From contig CAMPIG010000038.1 in NCBI GenBank assembly GCA_946886255.1, positions 1 through 18,908 on the forward strand: a stretch of 18,908 bases of DNA, written 5' to 3'. This DNA comes from an uncultured Cellvibrio sp. GTDB taxonomy: Bacteria > Pseudomonadota > Gammaproteobacteria > Pseudomonadales > Cellvibrionaceae. Below, piece by piece: positions 1 through 7,690 of this stretch. The first letter of the stretch is position 1, and every line of letters begins with the position of its first letter. The translations under genes were made by a program, and so were the position numbers. Under the pieces are notes generated by a model. The model did not search any database and was not told where the DNA came from. It saw only the letters and a list, made by a program, of their open reading frames with translations.

Positions 1-215
1 GGCAGGGGATTGCTAATCCCTTGGCAACTATTCTGTCGGTATCCATGATGCTGCGTTATTCATTGTCATTGCCCGATGTGGCGGATGCTATAGAGGTTGC
101 CGTAGGGCAGGTACTTGATGATGGCCTGCGTACGGCGGACATCCATACGGAAGGTAAAACCCGTGTGTCTACTGCGCAAATGGGTGATGCGGTCGTTGCG
201 GCATTAGGTCGTTAA
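1..215 (+). CDS. leuB: 3-isopropylmalate dehydrogenase, C-terminal end (partial)
   Basis: This is the last 70 or so residues of LeuB, the cytoplasmic NAD-dependent enzyme that oxidatively decarboxylates 3-isopropylmalate in leucine synthesis. The reading frame is open from base 3 and runs in from outside the window. The visible start [20 protein letters not shown] is the conserved C-terminal helix region of the isopropylmalate/isocitrate dehydrogenase family, where G-x-A-N-P followed by a hydrophobic A-T/A-I-L-S segment and M-M-L-R is typical. The tail ends in the usual short Ala/Gly-rich stretch, with a TAA stop at 213-215. The TTG at 21 lies inside the gene and is not a start. The next gene, asd, begins 51 nt downstream, an order also known from Pseudomonas. 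Family assignment is confident. The catalytic residues lie outside the window. Confidence 0.93.
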   Translation, partial: QGIANPLATILSVSMMLRYSLSLPDVADAIEVAVGQVLDDGLRTADIHTEGKTRVSTAQMGDAVVAALGR

Positions 216-230
216 GTGAAGCAGAAAAAT

Positions 231-246
231 TATTAACAAGTTAATA
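231..246. other. AT-rich dyad between leuB and asd
   Basis: TATTAAC at 231-237 is the exact reverse complement of GTTAATA at 240-246, with two bases (AA) between them. It lies 21 nt upstream of the asd start, just before the AGAGAGA ribosome-binding region. The symmetry is seen directly. Whether it is an operator, an RNA hairpin or chance in AT-rich sequence cannot be told. A 7-bp all-weak stem with a 2-nt loop would not be a stable RNA hairpin. Confidence 0.25.
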
Positions 247-266
247 GTAAATCAGAGAGAACAGTC

Positions 267-1376
267 ATGAGAGTAGGTTTTGTAGGTTGGCGTGGCATGG
301 TGGGGTCTGTATTAATGGACCGCATGCAAGCGGAAAATGATTTTGCTGATATCGAGCCGATTTTTTTCACCACATCCAATGTGGGTGGTGCAGCGCCGGC
401 AGTGGCCAGTGGTCTGCCAGCGCTCAAGGATGCTTTTTCTATTGCTGACCTGAAACAACTGGACGTTATCATCACTTGCCAGGGGGGCGATTACACGAAT
501 GATGTGTTTCCCAAGCTGCGTAGCGAAGGCTGGAATGGGTATTGGATTGATGCTGCATCCAGTCTTCGTATGGATAAAGACTCTTTGATTATCCTGGATC
601 CGGTAAACCTGGATGTCATCAAAAATGGTATCGCCAAGGGCGTGAAGAATTACATTGGTGGAAACTGTACTGTCAGTCTCATGTTAATGGGGTTAGGTGG
701 TTTGTTTCGCGCGGGACTGGTGGATTGGGTGTCTTCCATGACTTATCAGGCGGCCTCCGGTGCCGGTGCGCAAAATATGCGGGAGCTGATCAGCCAAATG
801 GGCACTATTCATGCTTCGGTCGCTGATAAATTGGCCGATCCGGCTTCGGCAATTCTGGAGATAGATCGTCAGGTGGCTGAAACCATGCGTAGCGCTGACT
901 TTCCTCGTGATAACTTCGGGCACCCATTGGCTGGCAGCCTTTTGCCCTACATCGATAAGCAATTGGAAAGCCGCCAAAGTAAAGAGGAATGGAAAGGGCA
1001 GGTCGAGACTAACAAGATTCTGGGGCGTAGCGATAATCCGATCCCGGTTGATGGTCTTTGTGTCCGTATCGGTGCAATGCGTTGCCACAGCCAGGCATTG
1101 ACGATCAAGCTAAACAAAGATGTTCCGCTCACTGATATTGAAGCCATGCTGGCAGAAGCGAATCAATGGGCTAAAGTTGTACCAAACGAGCGTGATGCAA
1201 GTTTGCGCGACCTGACCCCGACAGCGGTAACCGGCACATTGTCCATACCGGTAGGTCGCTTGCGCAAGATGAATATGGGGCCGCAATATCTGTCAGCTTT
1301 TACCGTCGGGGATCAACTGTTGTGGGGCGCAGCAGAACCCTTACGCCGGATGTTGCGCATACTTAAGGAAGCCTGA
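267..1376 (+). CDS. asd: aspartate-semialdehyde dehydrogenase
   Basis: Asd reduces aspartyl phosphate to aspartate semialdehyde with NADPH, the branch point toward lysine/diaminopimelate, threonine and methionine; it acts in the cytoplasm. The 369 residues match the length of the E. coli-type enzyme (367). The N-terminal nucleotide-binding motif [11 protein letters not shown] (residues 4-14) is seen. The catalytic cysteine is Cys134 in [10 protein letters not shown], and the substrate- and acid/base-associated residues Arg101, Arg267 and His274 ([11 protein letters not shown]) are all present. The C-terminal block [20 protein letters not shown] is characteristic. The ATG at 267 has an AGAGAGA purine stretch about 6 nt upstream. 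It follows leuB and is closed by a strong terminator, so it is probably transcribed with leuB or from the short gap. No second asd-like (usg) gene lies next to it, unlike the neighbourhood I recall in Pseudomonas. Confidence 0.97.
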   Translation: MRVGFVGWRGMVGSVLMDRMQAENDFADIEPIFFTTSNVGGAAPAVASGLPALKDAFSIADLKQLDVIITCQGGDYTNDVFPKLRSEGWNGYWIDAASSLRMDKDSLIILDPVNLDVIKNGIAKGVKNYIGGNCTVSLMLMGLGGLFRAGLVDWVSSMTYQAASGAGAQNMRELISQMGTIHASVADKLADPASAILEIDRQVAETMRSADFPRDNFGHPLAGSLLPYIDKQLESRQSKEEWKGQVETNKILGRSDNPIPVDGLCVRIGAMRCHSQALTIKLNKDVPLTDIEAMLAEANQWAKVVPNERDASLRDLTPTAVTGTLSIPVGRLRKMNMGPQYLSAFTVGDQLLWGAAEPLRRMLRILKEA

Positions 1377-1400
1377 TAAAGAGCTAATGCGTGCAGAATC

Positions 1401-1439
1401 AACGCCTCGATTCTTATACCGGAATCGAGGCGTTTTTTT
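1401..1439 (+). terminator. intrinsic terminator after asd
   Basis: A perfect 13-bp stem is seen. AACGCCTCGATTC at 1401-1413 pairs with GAATCGAGGCGTT at 1422-1434 across an 8-nt loop. The right arm runs into a tract of seven T (1433-1439). It starts 25 nt after the asd stop codon. This is a textbook rho-independent terminator and should separate leuB-asd from fimV. Confidence 0.93.
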
Positions 1440-1554
1440 AGGCGGCGGGTTAATTTCACCCTGCGGGCGGTAAAATCTACCGCTTAATTTTGTGGAATAT
1501 GCCCAAAAACGTTTAAAAATCTGCCAGCTTGGCTCCTTGTTAAGGGCTGAAGTG

Positions 1555-1583
1555 TTGATAAAAAGCTATTTATAATGAATACT
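1555..1583 (+). promoter_or_regulatory. possible sigma-70 promoter for fimV
   Basis: TTGATA (1555-1560, five of six to TTGACA) is separated by 17 nt from AATACT (1578-1583, four of six to TATAAT). The tempting TATAAT at 1571-1576 has no -35 element at a workable distance. The site lies about 150 nt upstream of fimV. In AT-rich sequence such matches are common, so this is only a candidate. Confidence 0.3.
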
Positions 1584-1608
1584 TACGAAAGATAGTGAAG
1601 ATTTATTC

Positions 1609-1624
1609 GAGGTTTTATAACCTC
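1609..1624 (+). other. small hairpin in the fimV leader
   Basis: GAGGTT (1609-1614) pairs perfectly with AACCTC (1619-1624) across the 4-nt loop TTAT. No T tract follows, so it is not a terminator. It lies about 105 nt before the fimV start and would be in the 5' untranslated region if transcription begins near 1590. Its role is unknown. Confidence 0.3.
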
Positions 1625-1729
1625 TGCATACAATGTCCAGGTTTAAGTACCCGATATTTTTGACCGACAAAATGTTGCCATCCCTGTCAGGTGCTTGAAA
1701 CCAGGGGGAGATAATAAAAGGATAGTCCT

Positions 1730-4705
1730 ATGCATCTTCGAAAGCTGGTTGGGGTCTGTGGATTTGCCATAGCGTTTTTGGCAAATTACGCCAGTGCCTT
1801 GGGGTTGGGAGAAATTAAACTAAATTCAGCACTGAATCAGCCGCTGGATGCTGAAATCAAATTGCTGGATGTTCGTGATCTCGGGGCGGATCAAGTCATC
1901 GTAGCGCTGGGTTCTCCAGCCGACTTTGAGCGCAATGGTGTCGATCGCCTCTATTTCTATACGGAACTCGAATTTCAGGTTCTGTTAAACGAACCCGGTG
2001 GGGCTATCGTTCGTGTCTCAACGCGTAATCCTGTGCGCGAACCCTATCTCAATTTCCTGGTAGAAGCCCGTTGGCCCAGTGGTCGTCTGTTGCGCGAGTA
2101 TACCTTGCTGATGGACTTGCCGACGTTTGCTGATACGCCGTCAACGCCAGTTGAATCTGCTACATCTTATCCGCAGCCTATGACGCAATCGCGTACCAGT
2201 TCCCCGGTACAGACGCCGGCGCGTTCCAGTTCACCTGATTACCCCCAAACAACGCCCCGTCCAGAGCCTGAAGCTGCTCCGGGTGGCCGCCGGTCCGGGA
2301 GTGACTCCTATGGGCCAGTAGGCAGCAATGAAACTTTGTGGCAAATCGCTTTGGATGTTCGTCCGGAACGTGGATTATCGGTACATCAAACGATGCTGGC
2401 TATCCAGCGGTTGAACCCCGACGCATTTATTAACGGCAATATCAATTTGTTGCGTAAAGGCCAGGTACTGCGTTTGCCTTCAGCCGATGAAATTCGTTCC
2501 CTCTCCCGTGGCGATGCAGTTGCTGAAGTTGCGATGCAGAATCAGGAATGGTCGGGAAATGCCATGGGAGCCCAACTGAATGCATCGCGTCGCGAGGTGT
2601 CTGCGCGACGGGAATCCCAGGACGTGAGCGGGCAGGTGCGACTCGCATCACCCGGCAGTGATTATGACGGCAGCGGACAGGGCAGCGGCAGTAATGCAGG
2701 TGACAGTCGTGGCTTGGAGAATGAACTTGCTGCTACCTTGGAAGAACTCGACAAAGCTCGCATGGAAAATTCTGATCTGAATTCGCGGATTCAGGATTTG
2801 GAAGAACAAATCGACACGATGGAACGTTTGGTCGATGTCAGTAATGAGCAGCTCCGCGCGATGCAACTAACGGCTAGTCAGCAAGCCGCAACGCAGGGTG
2901 AGGCAAATGAGACTACCGCACCGGATGCAATTCACCCCGAAGAAGTGCAACCGGACGAACCTGTAGCTGGTGATGCTGTAACGCCAGAGCCTGCCATAGA
3001 GCCTGAGCTTGAAGCACCAGTTGAAAGTGAGCCGACTGAAACGCCTGCGCCGCAAGTAGTAGAGCCCGAACAAGCGAAGCCAGCACCAGTAAACCCTAAT
3101 CGTGTGGTGCAATCCGCACCCAAGCCCACCATCGTTGATCACATCGTGAATAACGCTATCTGGATTGGCGCAGGTCTGCTGGTGTTATTGTTAGCTGCCT
3201 ATGCACTGATCCGCCGTCGCAATGAACAAGCGATGGAAGAAGAAGCTACACAAGAAGACGATTTCTTCAGCATGCCTCCGGCTGATGAAGAAGCATACAA
3301 CGAAGAGTATCAGGAAGATTATTCTGGTGAAGCGGAAGATGAAATGCCGCTATTTGATGAAGATGATCTTCCAGCCGAGGCCGAGACAGGCGATGCGGTG
3401 GCGGAAGCTGATATCTATATAGCCTACGGCAAGTTCGATCAGGCCGAAGAGATGCTATTGACAGCTCTCTCAAGAGAACCCTCTTCAGTGCCGATCCGAA
3501 TGAAGTTGCTGGAGGTCTACTCCCAGACAGAAAATGTCGACAAGTTTGATCAGCACTATGCCAGTTTATTAGGTGATGCCAACCATGCAGAGCTGCAACG
3601 AGCTGCTGAGTTGCGTGAAAGTATTCCGGGCGCAGGCGAGTTTGATTCGGGCCTCGATCTTTCGGCGCAGGATGGCATTGATTTATCTTCCAGTGATGAC
3701 ACTGTTGATTTCGGCCTGGACGATGATTTGTACGGTGAGCCAGCAGATATCCGCCAACCCTCGGCATCTGCCGCCGATGATGATTTCAGCTTTGATCTGG
3801 ATTTGGAGGAGGAGCCTTCAGAGCCTTTGTCCTTGGGTGAAACTCTGTCACGAGAGTCTGATGTAGGTACCGCTAATACGCGATACGATCTATCATTCGA
3901 GGAGCCTCAGGATACTGATGCAGTCGCGGGTGAAGACGAGTTTACCCTGGATCTTGATGATGACTTCTCTGTTACCACCGATGAAGCAGAGGTGAAAAAA
4001 GAAGAAACCAGCTCTTTCGATGATGACTTGGGAGAGCTTTCGTTTGAGTTAGATGAGGAGCCTTCGGTCAAGGAAACGGCAGCATCGTCAGCACCGGTTG
4101 CGGTAGAAGAGGATGACTTTAGTTTTGACTTTGAAGAAACCGACCTGGCGGAACATGAAATTACTTTCGACGAAGCCACGCCCGAGCAGGAAGAAAAACC
4201 AGTACGCGCATTAGAAGTGGCAGATGATAATGCTGACGACTTTAATCCTGACATGGACATGAGTGATCTGGACCTGGAAGCGCTGGATCATGAAATGGAA
4301 AGTCTGGACCACGAAATGGAAGGTCTTGATGCCGAGTTTGGCGAGGCTGATGACAAGGCGTTTGCCGATCTCGATGCCGAGTTGGAAGATGAACAACCTT
4401 CACTTACAACCACTGATTTGCCTGATGCTGACGACGATATGTTTGAGCAGGCTTTATCTGAACTTCCTGATGAGGAAGCTGAAGATATGCCTGAGCTTGG
4501 TGCTATGTCTGAGGCTGATATGGATGCCGAGCTGGACTTCCTTGCCGATACTGATGAGGCAGCAACCAAGCTGGATCTGGCGCGTGCCTACATTGATATG
4601 GGTGACACTGACGGTGCACGTGACATCCTTTCTGAAGTTGTCCAGGAAGGTAATGCCCAGCAGCGTGAAGAAGCTGAAGGTTTACTTGGTCGAATAGACG
4701 CCTGA
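1730..4705 (+). CDS. fimV: FimV-family inner-membrane/peptidoglycan-binding polar hub protein
   Basis: FimV proteins organise the cell pole, type IV pilus assembly and, in Pseudomonas, cAMP signalling and twitching. In this 991-residue protein, residues 1-23 look like a signal peptide ending in A-S-A, followed by the LGLGEIKLNSALNQPLDAEI block typical of the FimV N-terminal domain. A Pro/Ser-rich linker (about 135-190) leads to a LysM peptidoglycan-binding domain (194-250), a likely coiled coil (328-383), a Pro/Glu-rich linker and one membrane helix (476-494) followed by RRR. The cytoplasmic part holds a TPR-like region (555-614), a long acidic stretch (about 635-940) with repeated D-D-F-S-F type motifs, and the conserved C-terminal FimV domain (946-991, ending G-L-L-G-R-I). 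The ATG has an AGGGGGAGAT purine run upstream, although spacing is long. The leuB-asd-fimV-truA order is as in Pseudomonas. It is slightly longer than the Pseudomonas protein (about 920). Confidence 0.95.
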   Translation: MHLRKLVGVCGFAIAFLANYASALGLGEIKLNSALNQPLDAEIKLLDVRDLGADQVIVALGSPADFERNGVDRLYFYTELEFQVLLNEPGGAIVRVSTRNPVREPYLNFLVEARWPSGRLLREYTLLMDLPTFADTPSTPVESATSYPQPMTQSRTSSPVQTPARSSSPDYPQTTPRPEPEAAPGGRRSGSDSYGPVGSNETLWQIALDVRPERGLSVHQTMLAIQRLNPDAFINGNINLLRKGQVLRLPSADEIRSLSRGDAVAEVAMQNQEWSGNAMGAQLNASRREVSARRESQDVSGQVRLASPGSDYDGSGQGSGSNAGDSRGLENELAATLEELDKARMENSDLNSRIQDLEEQIDTMERLVDVSNEQLRAMQLTASQQAATQGEANETTAPDAIHPEEVQPDEPVAGDAVTPEPAIEPELEAPVESEPTETPAPQVVEPEQAKPAPVNPNRVVQSAPKPTIVDHIVNNAIWIGAGLLVLLLAAYALIRRRNEQAMEEEATQEDDFFSMPPADEEAYNEEYQEDYSGEAEDEMPLFDEDDLPAEAETGDAVAEADIYIAYGKFDQAEEMLLTALSREPSSVPIRMKLLEVYSQTENVDKFDQHYASLLGDANHAELQRAAELRESIPGAGEFDSGLDLSAQDGIDLSSSDDTVDFGLDDDLYGEPADIRQPSASAADDDFSFDLDLEEEPSEPLSLGETLSRESDVGTANTRYDLSFEEPQDTDAVAGEDEFTLDLDDDFSVTTDEAEVKKEETSSFDDDLGELSFELDEEPSVKETAASSAPVAVEEDDFSFDFEETDLAEHEITFDEATPEQEEKPVRALEVADDNADDFNPDMDMSDLDLEALDHEMESLDHEMEGLDAEFGEADDKAFADLDAELEDEQPSLTTTDLPDADDDMFEQALSELPDEEAEDMPELGAMSEADMDAELDFLADTDEAATKLDLARAYIDMGDTDGARDILSEVVQEGNAQQREEAEGLLGRIDA
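4283..4345 (+). repeat. degenerate 21-nt tandem repeat inside fimV
   Basis: Three consecutive 21-nt units encode the heptads LDHEMES, LDHEMEG and LDAEFGE (FimV residues 852-872). The first two units differ at only a few positions and the third is diverged. The unit is a whole number of codons, so copy changes would keep the frame. It sits in the acidic cytoplasmic tail. The similarity probably reflects an internal duplication. Confidence 0.6.
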
Positions 4706-4721
4706 TTTGTTGATGCTACAG

Positions 4722-4760
4722 CAAAGCCTTATGCACTCCCGGTGCATGAGGCTTTGTTAT
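4722..4760 (+). terminator. hairpin terminator after fimV
   Basis: CAAAGCCTTATGCAC (4722-4736) pairs with GTGCATGAGGCTTTG (4742-4756) across a 5-nt loop, giving 15 bp with one G-U pair. It begins 16 nt after the fimV stop. The tail TTATTTAT is only moderately T-rich, so termination may be partial and truA may receive some read-through. Confidence 0.75.
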
Positions 4761-4794
4761 TTATGGCTGTTAGCTTTCTTTATGAATTGTCCGC

Positions 4795-5697
4795 ATGAGT
4801 GAGAATTACGTCCCTACCAGTAAAGTGTATGCCCGCAACGGCGAAGTGGTGGCTGACACCATTTGGCCTGAAGGTATGCAGCGGGTGGCGATGGCGGTTG
4901 AATACAACGGTGCTAATTTTCACGGCTTCCAGACACAACCTAACGGTGTCAGCACAGTGCAGCAAGCGCTTGAGGTAGCCTTGTCAACCATAGCTGCTGA
5001 GCCTGTTACCTTGGTATGCGCAGGACGTACTGATGCCGGTGTTCATGCCACTGCGCAAATTATTCATTTTGATACATTGGCGAAGCGTCCGGAGCGTGCT
5101 TGGGCGCTAGGTACGCGAGCTCATCTTCCGCCCAGCGTGGCGGTGCGCTGGACAAAAAATGTCGTTCCACAATTCCATGCACGCTTCAGCGCACTTACGC
5201 GTACCTACCGCTATCTGCTTTCGGATCGGGAGAGTTATTCCAGTCTGACCCATGACCAGGTGACCTGGTCAAATCGGCGGCTTGATGTAGATCGTATGCG
5301 AGAAGGGGCCGCTTGCTTAGTGGGTGAGCATGACTTCACATCATTCCGGGCTTCGCAATGTCAAGCTCGCAGCCCGGTGCGAAAAATTCATCACCTGCAT
5401 ATTGTCCGGCGCGGCGATTTGATCGTATTGGAAGTGCAGGCCAACGCATTTCTGCATCATATGGTGCGTAACATCGTGGGTGTATTGATTGCTGTTGGTG
5501 CCGGTGATGTGCCGCCTTCCTGGGTGGCGGAAGTACTCGCTGCAAAAAATCGTAGTGCTGGCGGAGTAACCGCAAAGCCCTTTGGTTTGTATTTGGTGTC
5601 AGTTGATTATCCGGAGCACTTCAAGTTGCCTAAAGTCTTGCCAGGCCCGTTGTTTTTAGCTGAGCCAGTGGGTGGTTTTATAGCGCCACAAAATTGA
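4795..5697 (+). CDS. truA: tRNA pseudouridine(38-40) synthase
   Basis: TruA isomerises uridines 38, 39 and 40 in the tRNA anticodon arm to pseudouridine. The catalytic aspartate is Asp80 in CAGRTDAGVHA (residues 75-85), the family's signature. Other conserved blocks are VEYNGANFHGFQ (35-46), FHARFSALTRTYRY and AFLHHMVRNIVG near the C-terminus. At 300 residues it is longer than the E. coli enzyme (270). The extra length includes an N-terminal stretch of about 25 residues before the first conserved strand. The ATG at 4795 has no clear ribosome-binding site; an internal ATG at 4876 (Met28), just before QRVAMAVEYNG, is an alternative start, though its GAAGG lies too close to be ideal. It lies between the fimV terminator and trpF, as in Pseudomonas. 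Confidence 0.95.
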   Translation: MSENYVPTSKVYARNGEVVADTIWPEGMQRVAMAVEYNGANFHGFQTQPNGVSTVQQALEVALSTIAAEPVTLVCAGRTDAGVHATAQIIHFDTLAKRPERAWALGTRAHLPPSVAVRWTKNVVPQFHARFSALTRTYRYLLSDRESYSSLTHDQVTWSNRRLDVDRMREGAACLVGEHDFTSFRASQCQARSPVRKIHHLHIVRRGDLIVLEVQANAFLHHMVRNIVGVLIAVGAGDVPPSWVAEVLAAKNRSAGGVTAKPFGLYLVSVDYPEHFKLPKVLPGPLFLAEPVGGFIAPQN

Positions 5698-5750
5698 CCG
5701 GTGAAGACGCCAAAATCCGGCAAGTTACAGTTTTTGAGGTAGTTTTCTGA

Positions 5751-5756
5751 TAGTAT
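5751..5756 (+). promoter_or_regulatory. possible -10 box upstream of trpF
   Basis: TAGTAT at 5751-5756, preceded by TGA and followed by a GC-rich CGGCGC, resembles a sigma-70 -10 element with a GC-rich discriminator. No good -35 hexamer stands at 16-18 nt; TTACAG at 5725 is 20 nt away. If used, transcription would begin only about 12 nt before the trpF ATG. I see no trp leader peptide, attenuator or TrpR-like operator in the 77-nt truA-trpF gap. Confidence 0.25.
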
Positions 5757-5774
5757 CGGCGCTTTATTTTCTTA

Positions 5775-6416
5775 ATGGTTTGGACAGTGGCACGAGCCCG
5801 AATAAAAATTTGCGGTATTACTTCGGTAACTGATGCATTGGCTGCACAAGAGGCGGGGGCTGATGCAATTGGTCTGGTGTTCTATGGACCCAGTCCGCGC
5901 GCTATCGATATCAATCATGCTCAGGAAATAGCCCGTTCCGTTGGGCCATTTGTTACAACTGTCGGCTTATTTGTTAATGCGGAACCAGCTTATGTGAGCG
6001 AGGTGTTGAATCGAGTGTCACTGCATGTATTGCAGTTTCACGGCGATGAGACATCAGCCTATTGCGAGTCTTTTCGTCGGCCGTACATGAAGGCAATTCG
6101 TATGCGTCCGGCCCTGGATCTTACATCGGCAATAGCGAACTACCCCTCAGCGGCAGCAATTCTTCTGGATGCATATCGTCCCGGCATTCCCGGCGGCACT
6201 GGCGAGACATTTGACTGGCAGCGGGTTCCACAGAATATCGATAAGGCCATTGTCCTGGCAGGCGGATTGTCTTCGGCCAACGTTGCTGAAGCCATTCAGA
6301 CCACGAACGTTTATGGCGTGGATGTAAGCGGCGGTGTTGAATCTGCGCCCGGGAAGAAAGATGCCGCCAAGATAAGAGAATTTATTATCAATGCCAGTCA
6401 TGGCTCGAACAGGTGA
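5775..6416 (+). CDS. trpF: phosphoribosylanthranilate isomerase
   Basis: TrpF converts N-(5'-phosphoribosyl)anthranilate to the carboxyphenylamino deoxyribulose phosphate in tryptophan synthesis. It is a (beta/alpha)8 barrel of the usual monofunctional size (213 residues). The catalytic general base is Cys13 in RIKICGIT and the general acid is Asp132 in [19 protein letters not shown] (131-148). [12 protein letters not shown] (33-44) and the phosphate-binding ends [10 protein letters not shown] and [11 protein letters not shown] are also present. No Shine-Dalgarno sequence is visible before the ATG at 5775; GTG at 5787 is an alternative that would shorten the protein by four residues. It is separate from trpC (not the enteric TrpCF fusion). 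Its last bases supply the ribosome-binding site for trpB, so the two are translationally linked. Confidence 0.96.
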   Translation: MVWTVARARIKICGITSVTDALAAQEAGADAIGLVFYGPSPRAIDINHAQEIARSVGPFVTTVGLFVNAEPAYVSEVLNRVSLHVLQFHGDETSAYCESFRRPYMKAIRMRPALDLTSAIANYPSAAAILLDAYRPGIPGGTGETFDWQRVPQNIDKAIVLAGGLSSANVAEAIQTTNVYGVDVSGGVESAPGKKDAAKIREFIINASHGSNR

Positions 6417-6418
6417 AG
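6411..6418 (+). promoter_or_regulatory. ribosome-binding site that decides the trpB start
   Basis: AGGTGAAG at 6411-6418 overlaps the trpF stop codon (TGA, 6414-6416) and stands 5 nt before GTG at 6424. Neither of the upstream in-frame ATG codons (6391 and 6400, inside trpF) has such a site. This favours GTG at 6424 and a stop-restart arrangement between trpF and trpB. Confidence 0.65.
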
Positions 6419-6423
6419 AAACG

Positions 6424-7650
6424 GTGAGTGATATCAAGCAGTCTTCCGTAATTGATTACAGCGCATTTCCCAACGCCGAAGGTCATTTTGGTCCCTATGG
6501 TGGCCGCTTTGTTTCGGAAACCCTTATATATGCGCTGGACGAATTAAACACTATCTACACCCGCCTGAAGGATGATCCCAACTTTCAAGCCGAATTTGAT
6601 AAAGATTTGGCCCATTATGTAGGCCGGCCTTCTCCGCTGTATTTCGCTGAGCGCTGGAGCCGTGAACTGGGCGGCGCGCAAGTATTTTTAAAACGTGAAG
6701 ACCTTAATCACACCGGTGCGCATAAGGTCAATAACACGATCGGACAAGCGCTTCTGGCCAAATTTACCGGTAAAGGCCGGGTTATCGCCGAGACCGGGGC
6801 GGGGCAGCACGGCGTGGCTACCGCCACCGTCGCGGCTCGGCTTGGCTTGAAATGCCGAGTGTATATGGGCGCAGATGACGTCAAACGCCAGTCTTTGAAC
6901 GTCTATCGAATGAAATTACTTGGCGCAGAAGTATTTCCTGTTACGTCTGGCTCACGCACATTGAAAGATGCCATGAACGAAGCCATGCGCGATTGGGCTA
7001 CGAATGTGGATGATACCTTTTACATCATTGGTACTGTCGCCGGACCCCATCCTTACCCGCAGCTGGTGCGTGATTTCCAGGCGGTAATCGGCCGCGAAGC
7101 GCGAGCGCAATCTCTGGCGCAAGCTGGAAAGTTGCCTGATGCCTTGGTGGCGTGTGTCGGTGGCGGCTCAAACGCCATTGGATTGTTTCACCCATTCCTG
7201 ACCGACGAATCGGTAGCCATGTATGGTGTTGAAGCCGGCGGTCTGGGTATCGAGACGGGTAAACACGCAGCTCCTTTGAATAAAGGTATTCCCGGTGTCC
7301 TGCATGGCAATCGCACTTACTTGATGGAAGACGAAAACGGTCAAATTATCGAGACGCACTCTGTATCTGCTGGCCTTGATTATCCCGGTGTAGGCCCCGA
7401 GCACTCCTGGTTAAAAGACATTGGTCGCGTGAACTATGTGGCAATCAACGATGATGAAGCTCTCGCTGCTTTCCGCAAGCTGACCAGGACGGAGGGCATT
7501 ATGCCGGCGCTGGAATCCAGTCATGCCTTGGCTTATGTTGAGAAACTTGCACCTACCATGGGCAAAGACCAAATTATTATTGCCAATCTTTCCGGCCGGG
7601 GTGACAAGGATATTCTCACTGTTGCCGAAATCGATGGAATCACGGTTTAA
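6424..7650 (+). CDS. trpB: tryptophan synthase beta subunit
   Basis: TrpB joins indole, channelled from TrpA, to serine in a PLP-dependent reaction; it works as an alpha2-beta2 complex. With the GTG start at 6424 the protein is 408 residues, close to the family norm (about 397-410). The lysine that binds PLP is Lys101 in HTGAHKVNN, the catalytic glutamate is Glu123 in AETGAGQHG, and the PLP-phosphate loop is GGGSNAIG (246-253). The start [10 protein letters not shown] and the end [10 protein letters not shown] are characteristic. A longer reading from ATG 6391 (419 residues) would overlap trpF by 26 nt but lacks a ribosome-binding site. trpA follows after 40 nt. In Pseudomonas trpBA is, as I recall, located apart with its regulator trpI; here no trpI is adjacent. 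Confidence 0.97.
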   Translation: MSDIKQSSVIDYSAFPNAEGHFGPYGGRFVSETLIYALDELNTIYTRLKDDPNFQAEFDKDLAHYVGRPSPLYFAERWSRELGGAQVFLKREDLNHTGAHKVNNTIGQALLAKFTGKGRVIAETGAGQHGVATATVAARLGLKCRVYMGADDVKRQSLNVYRMKLLGAEVFPVTSGSRTLKDAMNEAMRDWATNVDDTFYIIGTVAGPHPYPQLVRDFQAVIGREARAQSLAQAGKLPDALVACVGGGSNAIGLFHPFLTDESVAMYGVEAGGLGIETGKHAAPLNKGIPGVLHGNRTYLMEDENGQIIETHSVSAGLDYPGVGPEHSWLKDIGRVNYVAINDDEALAAFRKLTRTEGIMPALESSHALAYVEKLAPTMGKDQIIIANLSGRGDKDILTVAEIDGITV

Positions 7651-7690
7651 CCGCCATCGGGCATTATCAGTCGTTCAGGAATTTCAATCG

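Larger units (their letters stand above)
1377..1729. other. non-coding stretch between asd and fimV
   Basis: This 353-nt gap has no credible gene. It holds the asd terminator (1401-1439) and a small hairpin with arms GCGGTA (1467-1472) and TACCGC (1478-1483), which overlaps a TAAAAT box at 1471-1476. It also holds a possible sigma-70 promoter (1555-1583), a second perfect hairpin (1609-1624) and the fimV ribosome-binding region AGGGGGAGAT at about 1703-1712. If the promoter at 1555 is right, the fimV transcript has a leader of about 140 nt. Regulation of fimV could act here, but nothing matches a riboswitch or operator that I recognise. Confidence 0.5.

Noticed and set aside
21..215. A separate 64-residue gene starting at TTG 21
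   Set aside because: The same frame is open to base 3 and encodes the conserved LeuB C-terminal sequence, so this is the end of leuB.
1555..1576. TTGATA plus TATAAT as a promoter pair
   Set aside because: The two hexamers are only 10 nt apart, too close for sigma-70. I kept the weaker AATACT at 17 nt as the candidate instead.
3267..3767. 166-codon minus-strand frame opposite fimV
   Set aside because: It mirrors the acidic, Asp/Glu-rich fimV codons and encodes low-complexity His/Pro/Arg sequence without a ribosome-binding site or family similarity.
4263..4697. 144-codon plus-strand frame in the 3' end of fimV
   Set aside because: It is a frame-shifted reading of the GAT/GAA-rich fimV tail, giving Trp/Met/Lys-rich low-complexity sequence.
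5698..5774. trp attenuator or leader peptide before trpF
   Set aside because: The 77-nt gap has no Trp-rich short frame and no alternative hairpins.
7523..7690. Longer trpA start inside trpB
   Set aside because: The extra 56 residues are trpB read in another frame. ATG 7691 has CAGGA upstream and gives the normal family length and start.
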